A DNA stretch of 64,000 nucleotides, taken from Falsiroseomonas oleicola (lineage in GTDB: Bacteria > Pseudomonadota > Alphaproteobacteria > Acetobacterales > Acetobacteraceae). The notes below the pieces were generated by a model. It ran no database searches. It was not told the DNA's origin and saw only the letters and a list, made by a program, of their open reading frames with translations. Shown piece by piece: positions 54,703 through 63,116 of the stretch; positions within the stretch are counted from its first letter, which is position 1, and each line of letters starts with the position of its first letter. Location of the stretch: contig NZ_JAERQM010000007.1 in NCBI RefSeq assembly GCF_019029495.1, forward strand, positions 164,082 through 228,081, given 5' to 3'. The position numbers and the translations under genes are program-made.

Positions 54703-56618
54703 GCGGCGGGAAGAACGGCGCGAACGGCAGCGCGAAGACGCCGGGCGCAGGCAAAGGCGGGCGTGACGCGATCCGCGCGGCGGTGCAGGGCGCGGCACCC
54801 GTGACGAAGACAGCCTTCGAGATGCCGCACGGTTTCGAGATGCGCGCCGATGGGTTGTGGCGCTTGCCGCCCAGCGAGAAGGATATGCCCTTCCGCATCT
54901 GCGGCACCCTGGAGGTTGCGGCAGAGAGCCGCCCCGAGAACGGCGACGATTGGGGCTTATTGCTGCGCTGGCAGGATCGCGACGGCACGGCGCATGAGTG
55001 GATCATGCCTCGCCGGTTGCTGGCCGGTGAAGGTGTGCAGGTGCGGGAACGGCTGGCCGCGTGCGGGCTGTTCGTTAGTGCGGCGCAGGGGGCACGTCTC
55101 GCTCTGGTTCAGTTCCTCGCCACCGTGCGGGCAACGGCGCGCGTGCGAACGGTGCAGCGCACCGGCTGGTATCAGCCGGCGGGGGGAAGCCCCATCTTCG
55201 TTCTGCCGAGCGGGCCGCTTGGCGCAACGTCCGGCGAGTTGGTGAGGCTGGACATGGACCCGCCGCCGAGCATCTACGGCCAGCGCGGCACGCTGGACGG
55301 ATGGCGCGGCCAGGTGGCGCGCCTGTGCGTGAGCAACACCCGCCTCGCCTTCGGAGTGTCCTGCGGCTTCGCCGGCCCTTTGCTGTTCCTTGTTGGCGAC
55401 GAGGGCGGCGGCATCAACCTTCGCGGCGAGAGCAGCAAGGGCAAGACGACGATCATTGACGCGGCCGCCAGCGTCATGGGGCCACCGAGCAAGACCGGAC
55501 CGGATGCCTTCGTGCGGCCGTGGCGAGCCACCAGCAACGCGCTTGAGCAGGTGGCGGCGGCGCACAACCACGCACTATTGCCCATGGATGAGATGGGGCA
55601 GGCGGACCCGAAGGAGCTTGGCGAAACGCTCTACATGCTGGCGAACGGCAGCGGGAAGGAGCGCGCCCGAGCTGGCGGCGGGAACCGCCGCAACACGACC
55701 TGGATCACGCTTGTCCTATCGAGCAGCGAGGAGAGCGCCGGCAGCCTCGCATCCCAGGCCGGCAAGCGGATCAAGGCTGGCCAGGAGGTTCGCTTGCTGG
55801 ACGTGCCAGCCGTGGTCCCGGGCGGGTTCGGGTGTTTCGACACGCTGCACGGCGAGGCGGACGGTGGAGCTTTCGCGCAGCTTGTTCGGCGCGGCGTGGT
55901 GGCGCAGCACGGCACGGCAGGGCCGGCCTTCATCGCTTGGCTTGCGGCGGAGCTGGCGCGCGATGCCGACTTTGCCAACCTGGTGGTTGCCGCTCGCATG
56001 TCGGCATGGGCTGCTGCCCATGTGCCCAAGGGGGCGGATGGCCAGGTGCAGCGCGCCGCGCGACGCATGGCGCTGGTGGCAGTTGCCGGCGAGTTGGCGA
56101 CCGAGGCGGGCATTACAGGCTGGCCGGCCGGCGAGGTCGAGCGCGCGGCGGGGGCTGTTTTCCGCGATTGGATGCTGGAGCGCGGCGGCATCGGCAGCCG
56201 CGAAGATCACAACCTTTTCGCCGCGCTGCGCCGATTCATCGGTATGCACGGCGCAGCGAGGTTTGCGGTGGTGAAAGACGCAAACCCCGACGCGGAAGGT
56301 GCGCAGACCGAGCCGCCTTTGCCCGATGGGGAGCGGACCATCAACCGCGCGGGCTGGCGCTGGCAGGAGACGAACGACAAGGGCGAACGTCGGTGGGTGC
56401 ATGGCATCCTGCCCGAAGTCTTCGCGGCCGAGATCATCGGCCCCCTCGGGCTGGAGGAGCGGGAAGCGCGCGCGCGTCTTGGCAGGGCTGGTCTCATTCG
56501 CGGGCAGCCGGACAAGGACGGCATGCGCTGGACGATCAAGCCGCGTGTAATCCCCGGCGTTGGCCGGCCGCGCCTGGTGGTGGTAGAGCCGGCCGCGCTT
56601 GAGGGCGCCCGCGAGTGA
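54699..56618 (+). CDS. DUF927-domain helicase/ATPase
   Basis: 639 residues of the DUF927 family found beside Toprim primases in satellites, prophages and plasmids. Walker A is RGESSKGKTTIIDAAASV near residue 245; LLPMDEMGQADPKELGETLY is the Walker B region, and VLSSSEESAGSLASQAGKRI the sensor region. It likely unwinds the element origin. The C-terminal ~90 residues (INRAGWRWQETNDKGERRWV) are a winged-helix-like tail. Its stop overlaps the GTG of the DUF4326 gene. Confidence 0.88.
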   Translation: MSGGKNGANGSAKTPGAGKGGRDAIRAAVQGAAPVTKTAFEMPHGFEMRADGLWRLPPSEKDMPFRICGTLEVAAESRPENGDDWGLLLRWQDRDGTAHEWIMPRRLLAGEGVQVRERLAACGLFVSAAQGARLALVQFLATVRATARVRTVQRTGWYQPAGGSPIFVLPSGPLGATSGELVRLDMDPPPSIYGQRGTLDGWRGQVARLCVSNTRLAFGVSCGFAGPLLFLVGDEGGGINLRGESSKGKTTIIDAAASVMGPPSKTGPDAFVRPWRATSNALEQVAAAHNHALLPMDEMGQADPKELGETLYMLANGSGKERARAGGGNRRNTTWITLVLSSSEESAGSLASQAGKRIKAGQEVRLLDVPAVVPGGFGCFDTLHGEADGGAFAQLVRRGVVAQHGTAGPAFIAWLAAELARDADFANLVVAARMSAWAAAHVPKGADGQVQRAARRMALVAVAGELATEAGITGWPAGEVERAAGAVFRDWMLERGGIGSREDHNLFAALRRFIGMHGAARFAVVKDANPDAEGAQTEPPLPDGERTINRAGWRWQETNDKGERRWVHGILPEVFAAEIIGPLGLEEREARARLGRAGLIRGQPDKDGMRWTIKPRVIPGVGRPRLVVVEPAALEGARE

Positions 56619-57046
56619 CGGCCGGGCCTCCCGTGCTGAACGCCCGCCGGGACGGGCGGCCGGCGCGAGCGGTCTTCATCGGCCGTCCCTCGAAGTGGGG
56701 AAACTCCTTCGTCATCGGCCGCTACGCGAGCCGCGCCCAGGTTGTCGCCCGCTACCGAGCCTGGTTGTGCGAGCAGCCCGAGCTGGTGGCCGCCTTGCCC
56801 GAGCTGCGCGGCCGAGGCCTGGTGTGCTTCTGCGCGCCGGCCGCCTGCCGTGGCGACCTGCTGCTTGCCGTTGCGAACGGGGCGGAGCCGAGTGTCGGAG
56901 CGGGCGCGACCGGCCCGGGCGGCGGGGGCGCGGAGCGTTCTTCCGCGCCGCCCCGAGCCGCCCATGCGGAGCGCAACCCCTCGGCGCGAAAGGCACAAGC
57001 ACCGGGACACCGGGACACTTCTGTTCCTGTTGTAGATGAAAGCTAA
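56615..57046 (+). CDS. DUF4326 protein
   Basis: 143 residues. VLNARRDGRPARAVFIGRPS, KWGNSFVIG, VARYRAWL and LVCFCAPAACRGDLLL are the DUF4326 pattern, with a Cys pair and His/Cys cluster that may hold metal. Common in phages and elements, function unknown. The C-terminal ~50 residues are Gly/Pro/Ala-rich. The 3' end contains the first two origin iterons, so coding and origin sequence overlap. Confidence 0.82.
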   Translation: MTAGPPVLNARRDGRPARAVFIGRPSKWGNSFVIGRYASRAQVVARYRAWLCEQPELVAALPELRGRGLVCFCAPAACRGDLLLAVANGAEPSVGAGATGPGGGGAERSSAPPRAAHAERNPSARKAQAPGHRDTSVPVVDES

Positions 57047-57255
57047 GCAGGACAACGGGTTGCGGTGTCCCGGTGGTGGTGTCCCGGTCAAATTCGATAC
57101 CGGGACACCGGGACACGCCGAGGCGGCGGCCTGAGGTTTGGACGTGTCCCGGTCCGGACGCACCGGGACGGCACTCTGCCAGGGACCGGGACAGAAAATA
57201 TCTAGCAGAAACAATTGTTTATTGGCTTATGTCCCGATATCCCGGTTGTCCCGGT
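57001..57255. other. iteron cluster: candidate replication origin
   Basis: The 9-mer ACCGGGACA or its reverse complement TGTCCCGGT occurs nine times exactly (57001, 57009, 57066, 57080, 57099, 57107, 57145, 57185, 57247) and twice with one mismatch (57162, 57230). Some copies overlap by one base in the same orientation; others face each other. An AT-rich stretch (57193-57230) sits inside the cluster and would melt easily. It directly follows the primase-helicase-DUF4326 operon. This matches an iteron-type origin with an unwinding element. The rest of 57256-57420 has no gene I can support. Confidence 0.75.
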
Positions 57256-57420
57256 GAAAATGCGGTAGGCGTCCGGCCAGATAGCTCGGCGCCATCTGGC
57301 AGGGAGACACCTAAACCATTGACTTAGCTTCGTATTCTGGCGATCGGAGGGGGTTTTTCCCCGTTACGTTGGGCAGAGTGACAGTGACGCGGCGACTGGC
57401 CGCGCCGCTCTACTTCTAGG

Positions 57421-58270
57421 CATCGTGCCAGCCTCGGGATCGGCGCCGAGCTGGCGGAGCTGCGCGCCCGGGTGACGTGCGCTGCCGGCCTCGGGGCCGG
57501 TGCTGGGCTGGCGGAGCTGCGCGACCTTGTGGCGTGCGCTGCTGGCCTCAGGACCGGTGCCGAGCCGGTGGAGCCGCGCCACTTGGTGGCGTGCCCGCCG
57601 GCCTCGGGATCGGCGCCGAGCCGGCGGAGCTGCGCGACCTTGTGGCGTGCGCTGCCGCCCTCAGGGCCGGTGCCGAGCTGGTGGAGCCGCACGCCCTGGT
57701 GGCGTGCCCGCTTGCCTCGGGATCGGCGCCGAGCTGGCGGAGCTGCGCGAACTTGTGGCGTGCGCTGCCGCCCTCAGGGCCGGTGCCGAGCTGGTGGAGC
57801 CGCGCGCCGTGGTGGCGTGCCCGCTGGCCGCGGGATCGGCGCCGAGCTGGCGGAGATGCGCGACCTGGTGGCGTGCCCGCTGGCCTCGGGATCGGCGCCG
57901 AGCTGGCGGAGCTGCGCGACCTTGTGGCGTGCGCTGCCGCCCTCAGGGCCGGTGCCGAGCTGGTGGAGCCGCGCGACCTGGTGGTGTGCCGGCCGCCTTC
58001 GGGATGGGGGCCGAGCCGGCGGAACTGCGTGACCTAGTGGCGTCCGCTGCCGCCCTTAGGGAACGGCGCCGAGCTGGCGGAGATGCGCGACCTGGTAGCG
58101 TGCCCGCCGACCACAGGATCGGCGCCGAGCCGGCGGAGCCGCGTGCCCTGGTGGCGTGCCCGCTAGCCTCGGGATCGGCGCCGAGCTGGCGGAGCTGCGC
58201 GACCTGGTGGCGAGGCTGCCGGCCTCGGGAATCGGCGCGGAACTTGCGGAAGCCAGCGCCGTGATAGCGC
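57421..58270. repeat. 56/57-bp minisatellite array, left copy
   Basis: About 15 degenerate tandem units of 56 or 57 bp, each with a core like GAGCTGGCGGAGCTGCGCGA and ending GTGGCGTGC. Two unit types alternate irregularly: one with GGCCGGTGCCGAGCTGGTGG, one with GATCGGCGCCGAGCTGGCGG. The 57-bp units keep the reading frame (19 codons), but 56-bp units shift it, so long open frames appear in several frames without a consistent protein. I therefore treat it as DNA repeat, not as a gene. A matching array begins at about 63117. Confidence 0.85.
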
Positions 58271-58388
58271 GCCCGGCGTGCCGCAAAGCGGACGCCATCA
58301 CCTTCCCGGCCAATGGAGCGCGGCCGATAAACGCGCCCGCCTACCCCCCGCCCCACCGCGCACTCGTCTCGATAGGGCAGGCCCCTGC

Positions 58389-58488
58389 GAGACGTCTCAG
58401 GCCCCATCCTATGTGTCTCACAGAAATACCTCTTGATATTTGAGACCGTCTCCGCAATAAAGTCTTAGAACCTAATGAGACGGAGACG
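58389..58488. promoter_or_regulatory. candidate res/recombination site upstream of the resolvase
   Basis: GAGACGTCTC is a perfect palindrome at 58389-58398; TGTCTCA follows at 58414; CGTCTCCG at 58447-58454 is the inverted complement of CGGAGACG at 58481-58488. All share the GAGAC/GTCTC core and end four bases before the resolvase ATG. Tn3-type resolvases use clustered inverted half-sites of this kind and repress themselves from them. Confidence 0.55.
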
Positions 58489-58491
58489 CCC

Positions 58492-59061
58492 ATGTTCATC
58501 GGATACGCCCGCACTTCCACCGCCGAGCAAGAAGCCGGCCTTGAAGCCCAGCGCCGAGACCTGGCCACCGCCGGATGCGAGCAGACCTTTCAGGAACAGG
58601 TCTCCTCCATCGGCAAGCGCGACCAGATGGAGGCCGCCATCGCCTTCGCCCGCCAGGGAGACACCTTGGTTGTCACCCGGCCGGATCGGCTGGCGCGTTC
58701 CGTGGCGGATATGCTGGCCATCATGGCGCGGCTGGAAGCCAAGGGCGTGGCGCTTCGCGTCCTGTCCATGGGGGGCGCCGAAGTGGACACCAACACGCCT
58801 ACGGGCCGAATGATGCTGACCATGCTAGGTGCCGTGGCCGAGTTTGAGCGCGCCTTGATGCTGGAGCGCCAGCGTGAGGGTATCGCCAAGGCAAAGAAGG
58901 AGGGGCGCTACAAGGGCCGCGCTCCCACCGCGCAAGCCAAGGGCGCCGATGTGCTGGCCATGCATGCGGAGAAGGTGCCGCCGACCGAGATTGCCCGCCG
59001 CCTGGGGATCGGCCGCGCCAGCGTCTACCGGATCATCGGCGGCGCCAGCAGGGGCGCCTGA
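58492..59061 (+). CDS. serine recombinase (resolvase/invertase family)
   Basis: 189 residues. The catalytic domain opens MFIGYARTSTAEQEAGLEAQ with nucleophile Ser9; VVTRPDRLARSVADMLAIM and MMLTMLGAVAEFERALMLER are the Arg-bearing and E-helix blocks. A short helix-turn-helix ends the protein (PPTEIARRLGIGRASVYRII). A small Tn3-type resolvase, probably resolving dimers or deleting/inverting the adjoining cassette. A remnant of a second copy of its C-terminus lies at 62667-62821. Confidence 0.93.
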   Translation: MFIGYARTSTAEQEAGLEAQRRDLATAGCEQTFQEQVSSIGKRDQMEAAIAFARQGDTLVVTRPDRLARSVADMLAIMARLEAKGVALRVLSMGGAEVDTNTPTGRMMLTMLGAVAEFERALMLERQREGIAKAKKEGRYKGRAPTAQAKGADVLAMHAEKVPPTEIARRLGIGRASVYRIIGGASRGA

Positions 59062-59261
59062 CCAGGTGCAGCTTGGCACCGACTTGCAGCAGCTCGGCCG
59101 CGCTGACGGGCCTGCCTGAGTAGCGCTTCAGGAAGTCTCAGCGATGCAGCTTAGGAAGGACACTGCTCGGCAACCAGCCCAAAGAAAATCTATATAAATC
59201 AATTACTTATTGTAGTATTGGAAGAGTTTTTTGATGCCTTGTTGTTAATTCTTCCATTTTG

Positions 59262-59285
59262 TGCCAGCCTTCTCCGAAGCTGGCA
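59262..59285 (+). promoter_or_regulatory. leader inverted repeat overlapping the ietA ribosome site
   Basis: TGCCAGC (59262-59268) pairs with GCTGGCA (59279-59285), and the last base merges into the AGGAG ribosome site at 59285-59289. It could be a repressor site or an RNA hairpin limiting translation of the toxin/ATPase operon. An AT-rich stretch at about 59185-59260 just upstream is the likely promoter zone. The DNA from the resolvase stop to about 59185 shows nothing else. Confidence 0.45.
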
Positions 59286-59296
59286 GGAGTCGAAAA

Positions 59297-60424
59297 ATGA
59301 CATCAAGCAATATCAAAGGGATAGAGGCCGACTTTGCAAGCTTGGCTCGCATCGCGTTGGCTGGTCGCAGCCAGGACATTCAGTTGCTCTTGCATCGTGT
59401 CGTGCGTCGCTATCGCGCGTCGTCGCCCGAACTCGCCGCCGCATTGACTAGCTTGCTGCACGAGGCTCCCACCCGAGCGTCGCCCCTTCGGCGCCAGGCA
59501 GAAGCACCGCTGCCCGTGGACGCCGACTCCCGGTTCCAACTGCTGAGAGTTGAAAGCGATGTATCACTCGATCAGCCGCCGCTGCTTGATGTTGGCATCT
59601 ACGCGAAGCTTGCTCAGGTAATTGCCGAACGGGCAAAGCCGGAGCTGCTTGTCAACGCCGGCTTGACGCCCACCAAGACCATCCTTTTCACCGGCCCTCC
59701 GGGTGTTGGGAAGACGATGTCAGCCCGCTGGATCGCCCAGGAGCTTGGACGTCCTCTCCTAACACTCGATCTTGCTGCGGTAATGAGCAGCTATCTTGGA
59801 AGGACGGGCGGCAATCTCCGCTACGTGCTGGACTACGCAAAATCCACCAACAGCGTGCTGCTTCTCGATGAGATTGATGCCATTGCAAAACGCAGAGACG
59901 ACAAAGGCGAAGTCGGCGAGCTCAAGCGTCTCGTAACCGTCCTCCTACAAGAGATTGATGATTGGCCAAGCTCGGGAGTCCTTATCGGAGCCACGAACCA
60001 CGCCAACTTGCTGGACCCAGCAATCTGGCGACGCTTCGATCTTGTGGTGGAGTACGGGCTGCCGACGCGCGAGCAAGTTAGAAAATTCACTAGCTCAATC
60101 CTGGATGGCAAGACGGCGAAAGCCGATCAATGGGCTGGTGTCTTCGGAATAATGTTCGCTGGCTCCTCTTACAGCGAGATCGAGCGCACCATTACATCTA
60201 CGCGGCGGCGTTCAGTAATCAGCGGTGTGGACTTTGATGAGTGTCTAGAAGCTCTCATCGAGCCCGGTGAAATCTCGAAAGCAGACCTGAGGGCGCTTGC
60301 TGCTCAGCTTTACGAATCGCGACTGATGTCTCAGCGGCAAGTTCAGGAGTTAACGGGCGTGGCCCGGGAAACGATTAGGGCTCACGCCGCTAAGAAGTCT
60401 GTGGTGAAGGAGGCTGCGCAGTGA
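59297..60424 (+). CDS. ietA: AAA+ ATPase IetA
   Basis: 375 residues. An N-terminal region of ~110 residues precedes a classic AAA+ core: Walker A LFTGPPGVGKTMSARW with Lys139, pore-loop-like SSYLGRTGGNL, Walker B VLLLDEIDAIAKRRDDKGEV at Asp191/Glu192, sensor 1 LIGATNHANLLDPAI and an arginine finger in WRRFDLVVEYGLP. The last ~35 residues (SQRQVQELTGVARETIRAHA) look like a helix-turn-helix. Followed with overlap by a subtilisin-like protease gene; that pairing is the IetAS system, first described as a plasmid stability/incompatibility locus on an Agrobacterium Ti plasmid and later as anti-phage defence. ATG at 59297 follows AGGAG. Confidence 0.85.
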   Translation: MTSSNIKGIEADFASLARIALAGRSQDIQLLLHRVVRRYRASSPELAAALTSLLHEAPTRASPLRRQAEAPLPVDADSRFQLLRVESDVSLDQPPLLDVGIYAKLAQVIAERAKPELLVNAGLTPTKTILFTGPPGVGKTMSARWIAQELGRPLLTLDLAAVMSSYLGRTGGNLRYVLDYAKSTNSVLLLDEIDAIAKRRDDKGEVGELKRLVTVLLQEIDDWPSSGVLIGATNHANLLDPAIWRRFDLVVEYGLPTREQVRKFTSSILDGKTAKADQWAGVFGIMFAGSSYSEIERTITSTRRRSVISGVDFDECLEALIEPGEISKADLRALAAQLYESRLMSQRQVQELTGVARETIRAHAAKKSVVKEAAQ

Positions 60425-62643
60425 CCAAGAGAAACTTCCTCTTAGGGCGCGGCGAGCGCCTGACGTCCGACATTGTTGTGCGTACGGGGGCGCCGACAAA
60501 GGTTCCCACATACACACTCCAAGAAGCGAAGACGCGCCTCGGCCCCATGCTCGATACCGCGAATGCTGCCTTTGACCGCATCCCACCAGAAGCGCGTCCA
60601 GACGACGAGGTGGTTGGAGCGGTGACACTCAATCCTGAGTACATCGCCAAATCATACTACCCACACGGTCTTCTTAAGGCTGTTGGGTTGGCGGCGATTG
60701 GCAGCAAGCCACTGATCATCAAGCCTGAAAAGAAGAGCAAGGATCGTGAACCGGAAGAGGCCCTAACAACGCAGCTTTTTGTCATGGGTAAGAGGGCTGC
60801 GTTCAGGAATTGGGGCAGCCTGCTTCCGTTATGGTCTGAGGGTATGGAAGAGGCCGCGGACCTTGTCTCAATCGAGGAAATCTCTGCGCCTACTCCCTCC
60901 GAGAAGATCAAAGGAAAAATGCCGCGCAAGGGTATCATCACCTACGAAGTGGTGCTGCACACCGATGAGCTTTTGGGTGAGGTGAAGGCGCTCCCTCAGT
61001 TCCGGGAGTACCTACAAAAGATTGGTGTAGATGCGACGTTGAGCCGGCGTTTCTATGCCGGCGGGCTCTGCTTTTTGGAGCTCTCAGCGCCTGCCGAAAA
61101 GGCGCGAGAGATCGCCACCTATGCCTCTGTGCGCGTGCTTCGACAGATGCCAAGACTTAGAATGTTGCGACCGATGGTTCGAGCTGGCTCGATTCCGGCC
61201 CAGCCCATCGTGGTACCCGCCGTGGCGGCGATGGATACGTCGATACGTGCGGCTATCTTCGACGGCGGCATACCCCATGGCCACCCATTGACGAGGTGGG
61301 CGACGCCTATCGAGACGGCTGGCCTGATCGCACCGACAAACGACGAGCTTGAGCATGGTGTAGCGGTCACCTCGGCGTTTCTCTTTGGCCACCTTTCTTC
61401 TTTGTCTGGGCTGCCGACACCCTACTGCAAGGTCGATCATTACCGGGTGATCGACAGTGCACCAGGGCAGGATGGTACCGAGCTTTTTGAGGTTCTTGAG
61501 CGTATCCAGTCAGTGCTCAATCAAGAGAAGTATGATCTGGTCAATTTGAGCCTGGGTCCGTACCTCTCCGTAGAAGATGACGAAGTCCATGCATGGACAG
61601 CGGTACTTGATGAGTTTCTGGCAGACGGGGAGATGTTGGCGACGATTGCGGTTGGCAACAACGGCGCGAGCGATGCTTCCCTTAAGCTCAACCGCATACA
61701 GGTACCTTCAGATTGTGTGAATGCGCTGGCTGTTGGTGCGGCTGACTCGCCAGAGAACCCGTGGCAGAGAGCTCCGTACAGCTCCGTAGGGCCAGGTCGG
61801 AGCCCTGGTGTCGTTAAGCCAGACCTGGTCGAATTTGGCGGGTCGCTTCAGCGCCCATTTTTGGTCTTCTCCCCTGCCAGCAGCCCGACCGTCACCACAA
61901 CCGGCGGCACATCCTTCTCCTCGCCCAGCGTCCTGAGGATGGCAGCAGGCGTGCGTGCTCACTTCGGACCTCATCTCGATACGTTAGCGATCAGAGCGCT
62001 TCTCGTTCACTGCGCGGAGAGGGGCGAATACCCGGCGAGTGAGATCGGAAGGGGCCGGGTCGCCCGAACTCTCGATGACCTGGTCGTCTGCTCCGACGAC
62101 ACGATGCGCGTCGTATATCGCGGGGCGATAACCCCTGCGAAGTATATCCGTGCGCCCGTTCCTTTGCCGCTTGGGGACTTGCCGGGCAAAATCCAGTTGT
62201 CTGCAACGGTCTGCTACACCACTGCTGTAGACCCGAACCACCCTGGCAACTACACCCGGGCTGGCTTGGAGGTAACGTTCCGTCCTGACATGACGAAGCG
62301 CAAAACAGCCAGCCAAATACATCCCGATAGCAAGAGCTTCTTCGGCAAAGCTCAGAAGGGATTAACTGAAGACGAGCTGCGGCGTGACGCCTGGAAGTGG
62401 GAGAACTGTCTTCACGGATCGATCGGCTTTTTAGGCTCAAGTCTGAACCAACCGTGCTTTGATATTCACTATAATAGTCGCATGGAAGGCCACGACCACA
62501 AATCGACGGTCAAGCTGCGGTATGCCATGATTATCACCATTAAGGCGCCGCGCGTCGTTGATCTCTACGACCAGGTTGTTAGGCGATACGCCACGCAGTT
62601 GGAGGCGCTCCGCCCTGTGATCGAGATACCGATCCGCCCGTGA
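60421..62643 (+). CDS. ietS: subtilisin-like serine protease IetS
   Basis: 740 residues, GTG start inside the ietA stop (GTGA), so the two are coupled. The S8 triad is complete: Asp281 in AAIFDGGIPHGHP, His312 in LEHGVAVTSAFLFGH, oxyanion Asn in IAVGNNGASD, and Ser498 in TTGGTSFSSPSVLRMAAG. About 280 residues precede the protease domain and ~200 beta-rich residues follow; no signal peptide, so it is cytoplasmic. In IetAS the ATPase is thought to control the protease; which proteins it cuts is not known to me. Base composition is milder in GC than the replication genes. Confidence 0.88.
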   Translation: MTKRNFLLGRGERLTSDIVVRTGAPTKVPTYTLQEAKTRLGPMLDTANAAFDRIPPEARPDDEVVGAVTLNPEYIAKSYYPHGLLKAVGLAAIGSKPLIIKPEKKSKDREPEEALTTQLFVMGKRAAFRNWGSLLPLWSEGMEEAADLVSIEEISAPTPSEKIKGKMPRKGIITYEVVLHTDELLGEVKALPQFREYLQKIGVDATLSRRFYAGGLCFLELSAPAEKAREIATYASVRVLRQMPRLRMLRPMVRAGSIPAQPIVVPAVAAMDTSIRAAIFDGGIPHGHPLTRWATPIETAGLIAPTNDELEHGVAVTSAFLFGHLSSLSGLPTPYCKVDHYRVIDSAPGQDGTELFEVLERIQSVLNQEKYDLVNLSLGPYLSVEDDEVHAWTAVLDEFLADGEMLATIAVGNNGASDASLKLNRIQVPSDCVNALAVGAADSPENPWQRAPYSSVGPGRSPGVVKPDLVEFGGSLQRPFLVFSPASSPTVTTTGGTSFSSPSVLRMAAGVRAHFGPHLDTLAIRALLVHCAERGEYPASEIGRGRVARTLDDLVVCSDDTMRVVYRGAITPAKYIRAPVPLPLGDLPGKIQLSATVCYTTAVDPNHPGNYTRAGLEVTFRPDMTKRKTASQIHPDSKSFFGKAQKGLTEDELRRDAWKWENCLHGSIGFLGSSLNQPCFDIHYNSRMEGHDHKSTVKLRYAMIITIKAPRVVDLYDQVVRRYATQLEALRPVIEIPIRP

Positions 62644-62666
62644 TGTCTTGCGCTTGGTCGCTGGCG

Positions 62667-62821
62667 GATGAGGAAGCCTCTGCTACCCGGGCCGCGCCCC
62701 GACTGCACGCGCGAACGGCGCAGATGTGGCAGCGCTGCACGAGCAAGGGGTGGCGCCGACCGAGATGCCGCGGCGCCTTTGGATCGGACGGGCGAGCTTG
62801 TATCGCATCCTTCGCAGGTAA
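62667..62821 (+). pseudogene. C-terminal remnant of a second serine resolvase
   Basis: In one frame this reads GRAPTARANGADVAALHEQG, then VAPTEMPRRLWIGRASLYRI, and stops at TAA 62819-62821. It lines up residue for residue with the intact resolvase tail (GRAPTAQAKGADVLAMHAEK... IARRLGIGRASVYRI). Upstream similarity fades after a few codons and the catalytic domain is missing, replaced by the ietS 3' end. So the ietAS cassette is bracketed by an intact resolvase and the end of a diverged copy. Confidence 0.85.
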
Positions 62822-62853
62822 ACTGACTGACGATCGAGAACGGGAACAGGGCC

Positions 62854-63072
62854 ATGAGCGCAAGAGACCGCTACTCGTTTCCTGTGACGTGCCCGCGATG
62901 CGGCAAGCAGGGCGAGGCTCATTGGTCAGAACACGAGCGGCCGTCTGTCTACTCGGGGATAGACCGCCGACTTGAGACAGTGCCGCCGGGATTCGTGCGC
63001 GGTGCCCGCGAGGATGCCGGGGGCTTCACCGAGATACTGTGCGCCGACTGCCGCATCCCCGCTCGCCACTGA
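62854..63072 (+). CDS. small zinc-ribbon-like protein
   Basis: 72 residues. FPVTCPRCGKQGEAHWSEHE near the N-terminus and EILCADCRIPARH at the end give two CxxC pairs, a probable zinc ribbon. GGGAACAGGG lies before the ATG. Similar tiny CxxC proteins are common cargo in alphaproteobacterial elements; role unknown. Confidence 0.7.
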   Translation: MSARDRYSFPVTCPRCGKQGEAHWSEHERPSVYSGIDRRLETVPPGFVRGAREDAGGFTEILCADCRIPARH

Positions 63073-63116
63073 TCGGCCTGCAAAGCCTGCGCCCTTCGTC
63101 GCTCTGACCGCGGAGC

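Noticed and set aside
57420..58407. Several open frames of 100-250 codons on both strands of the left minisatellite
   Set aside because: Open frames are a consequence of GC-rich 57-bp units; 56-bp units shift the frame, no start signals fit, and the translations are simple repeats.
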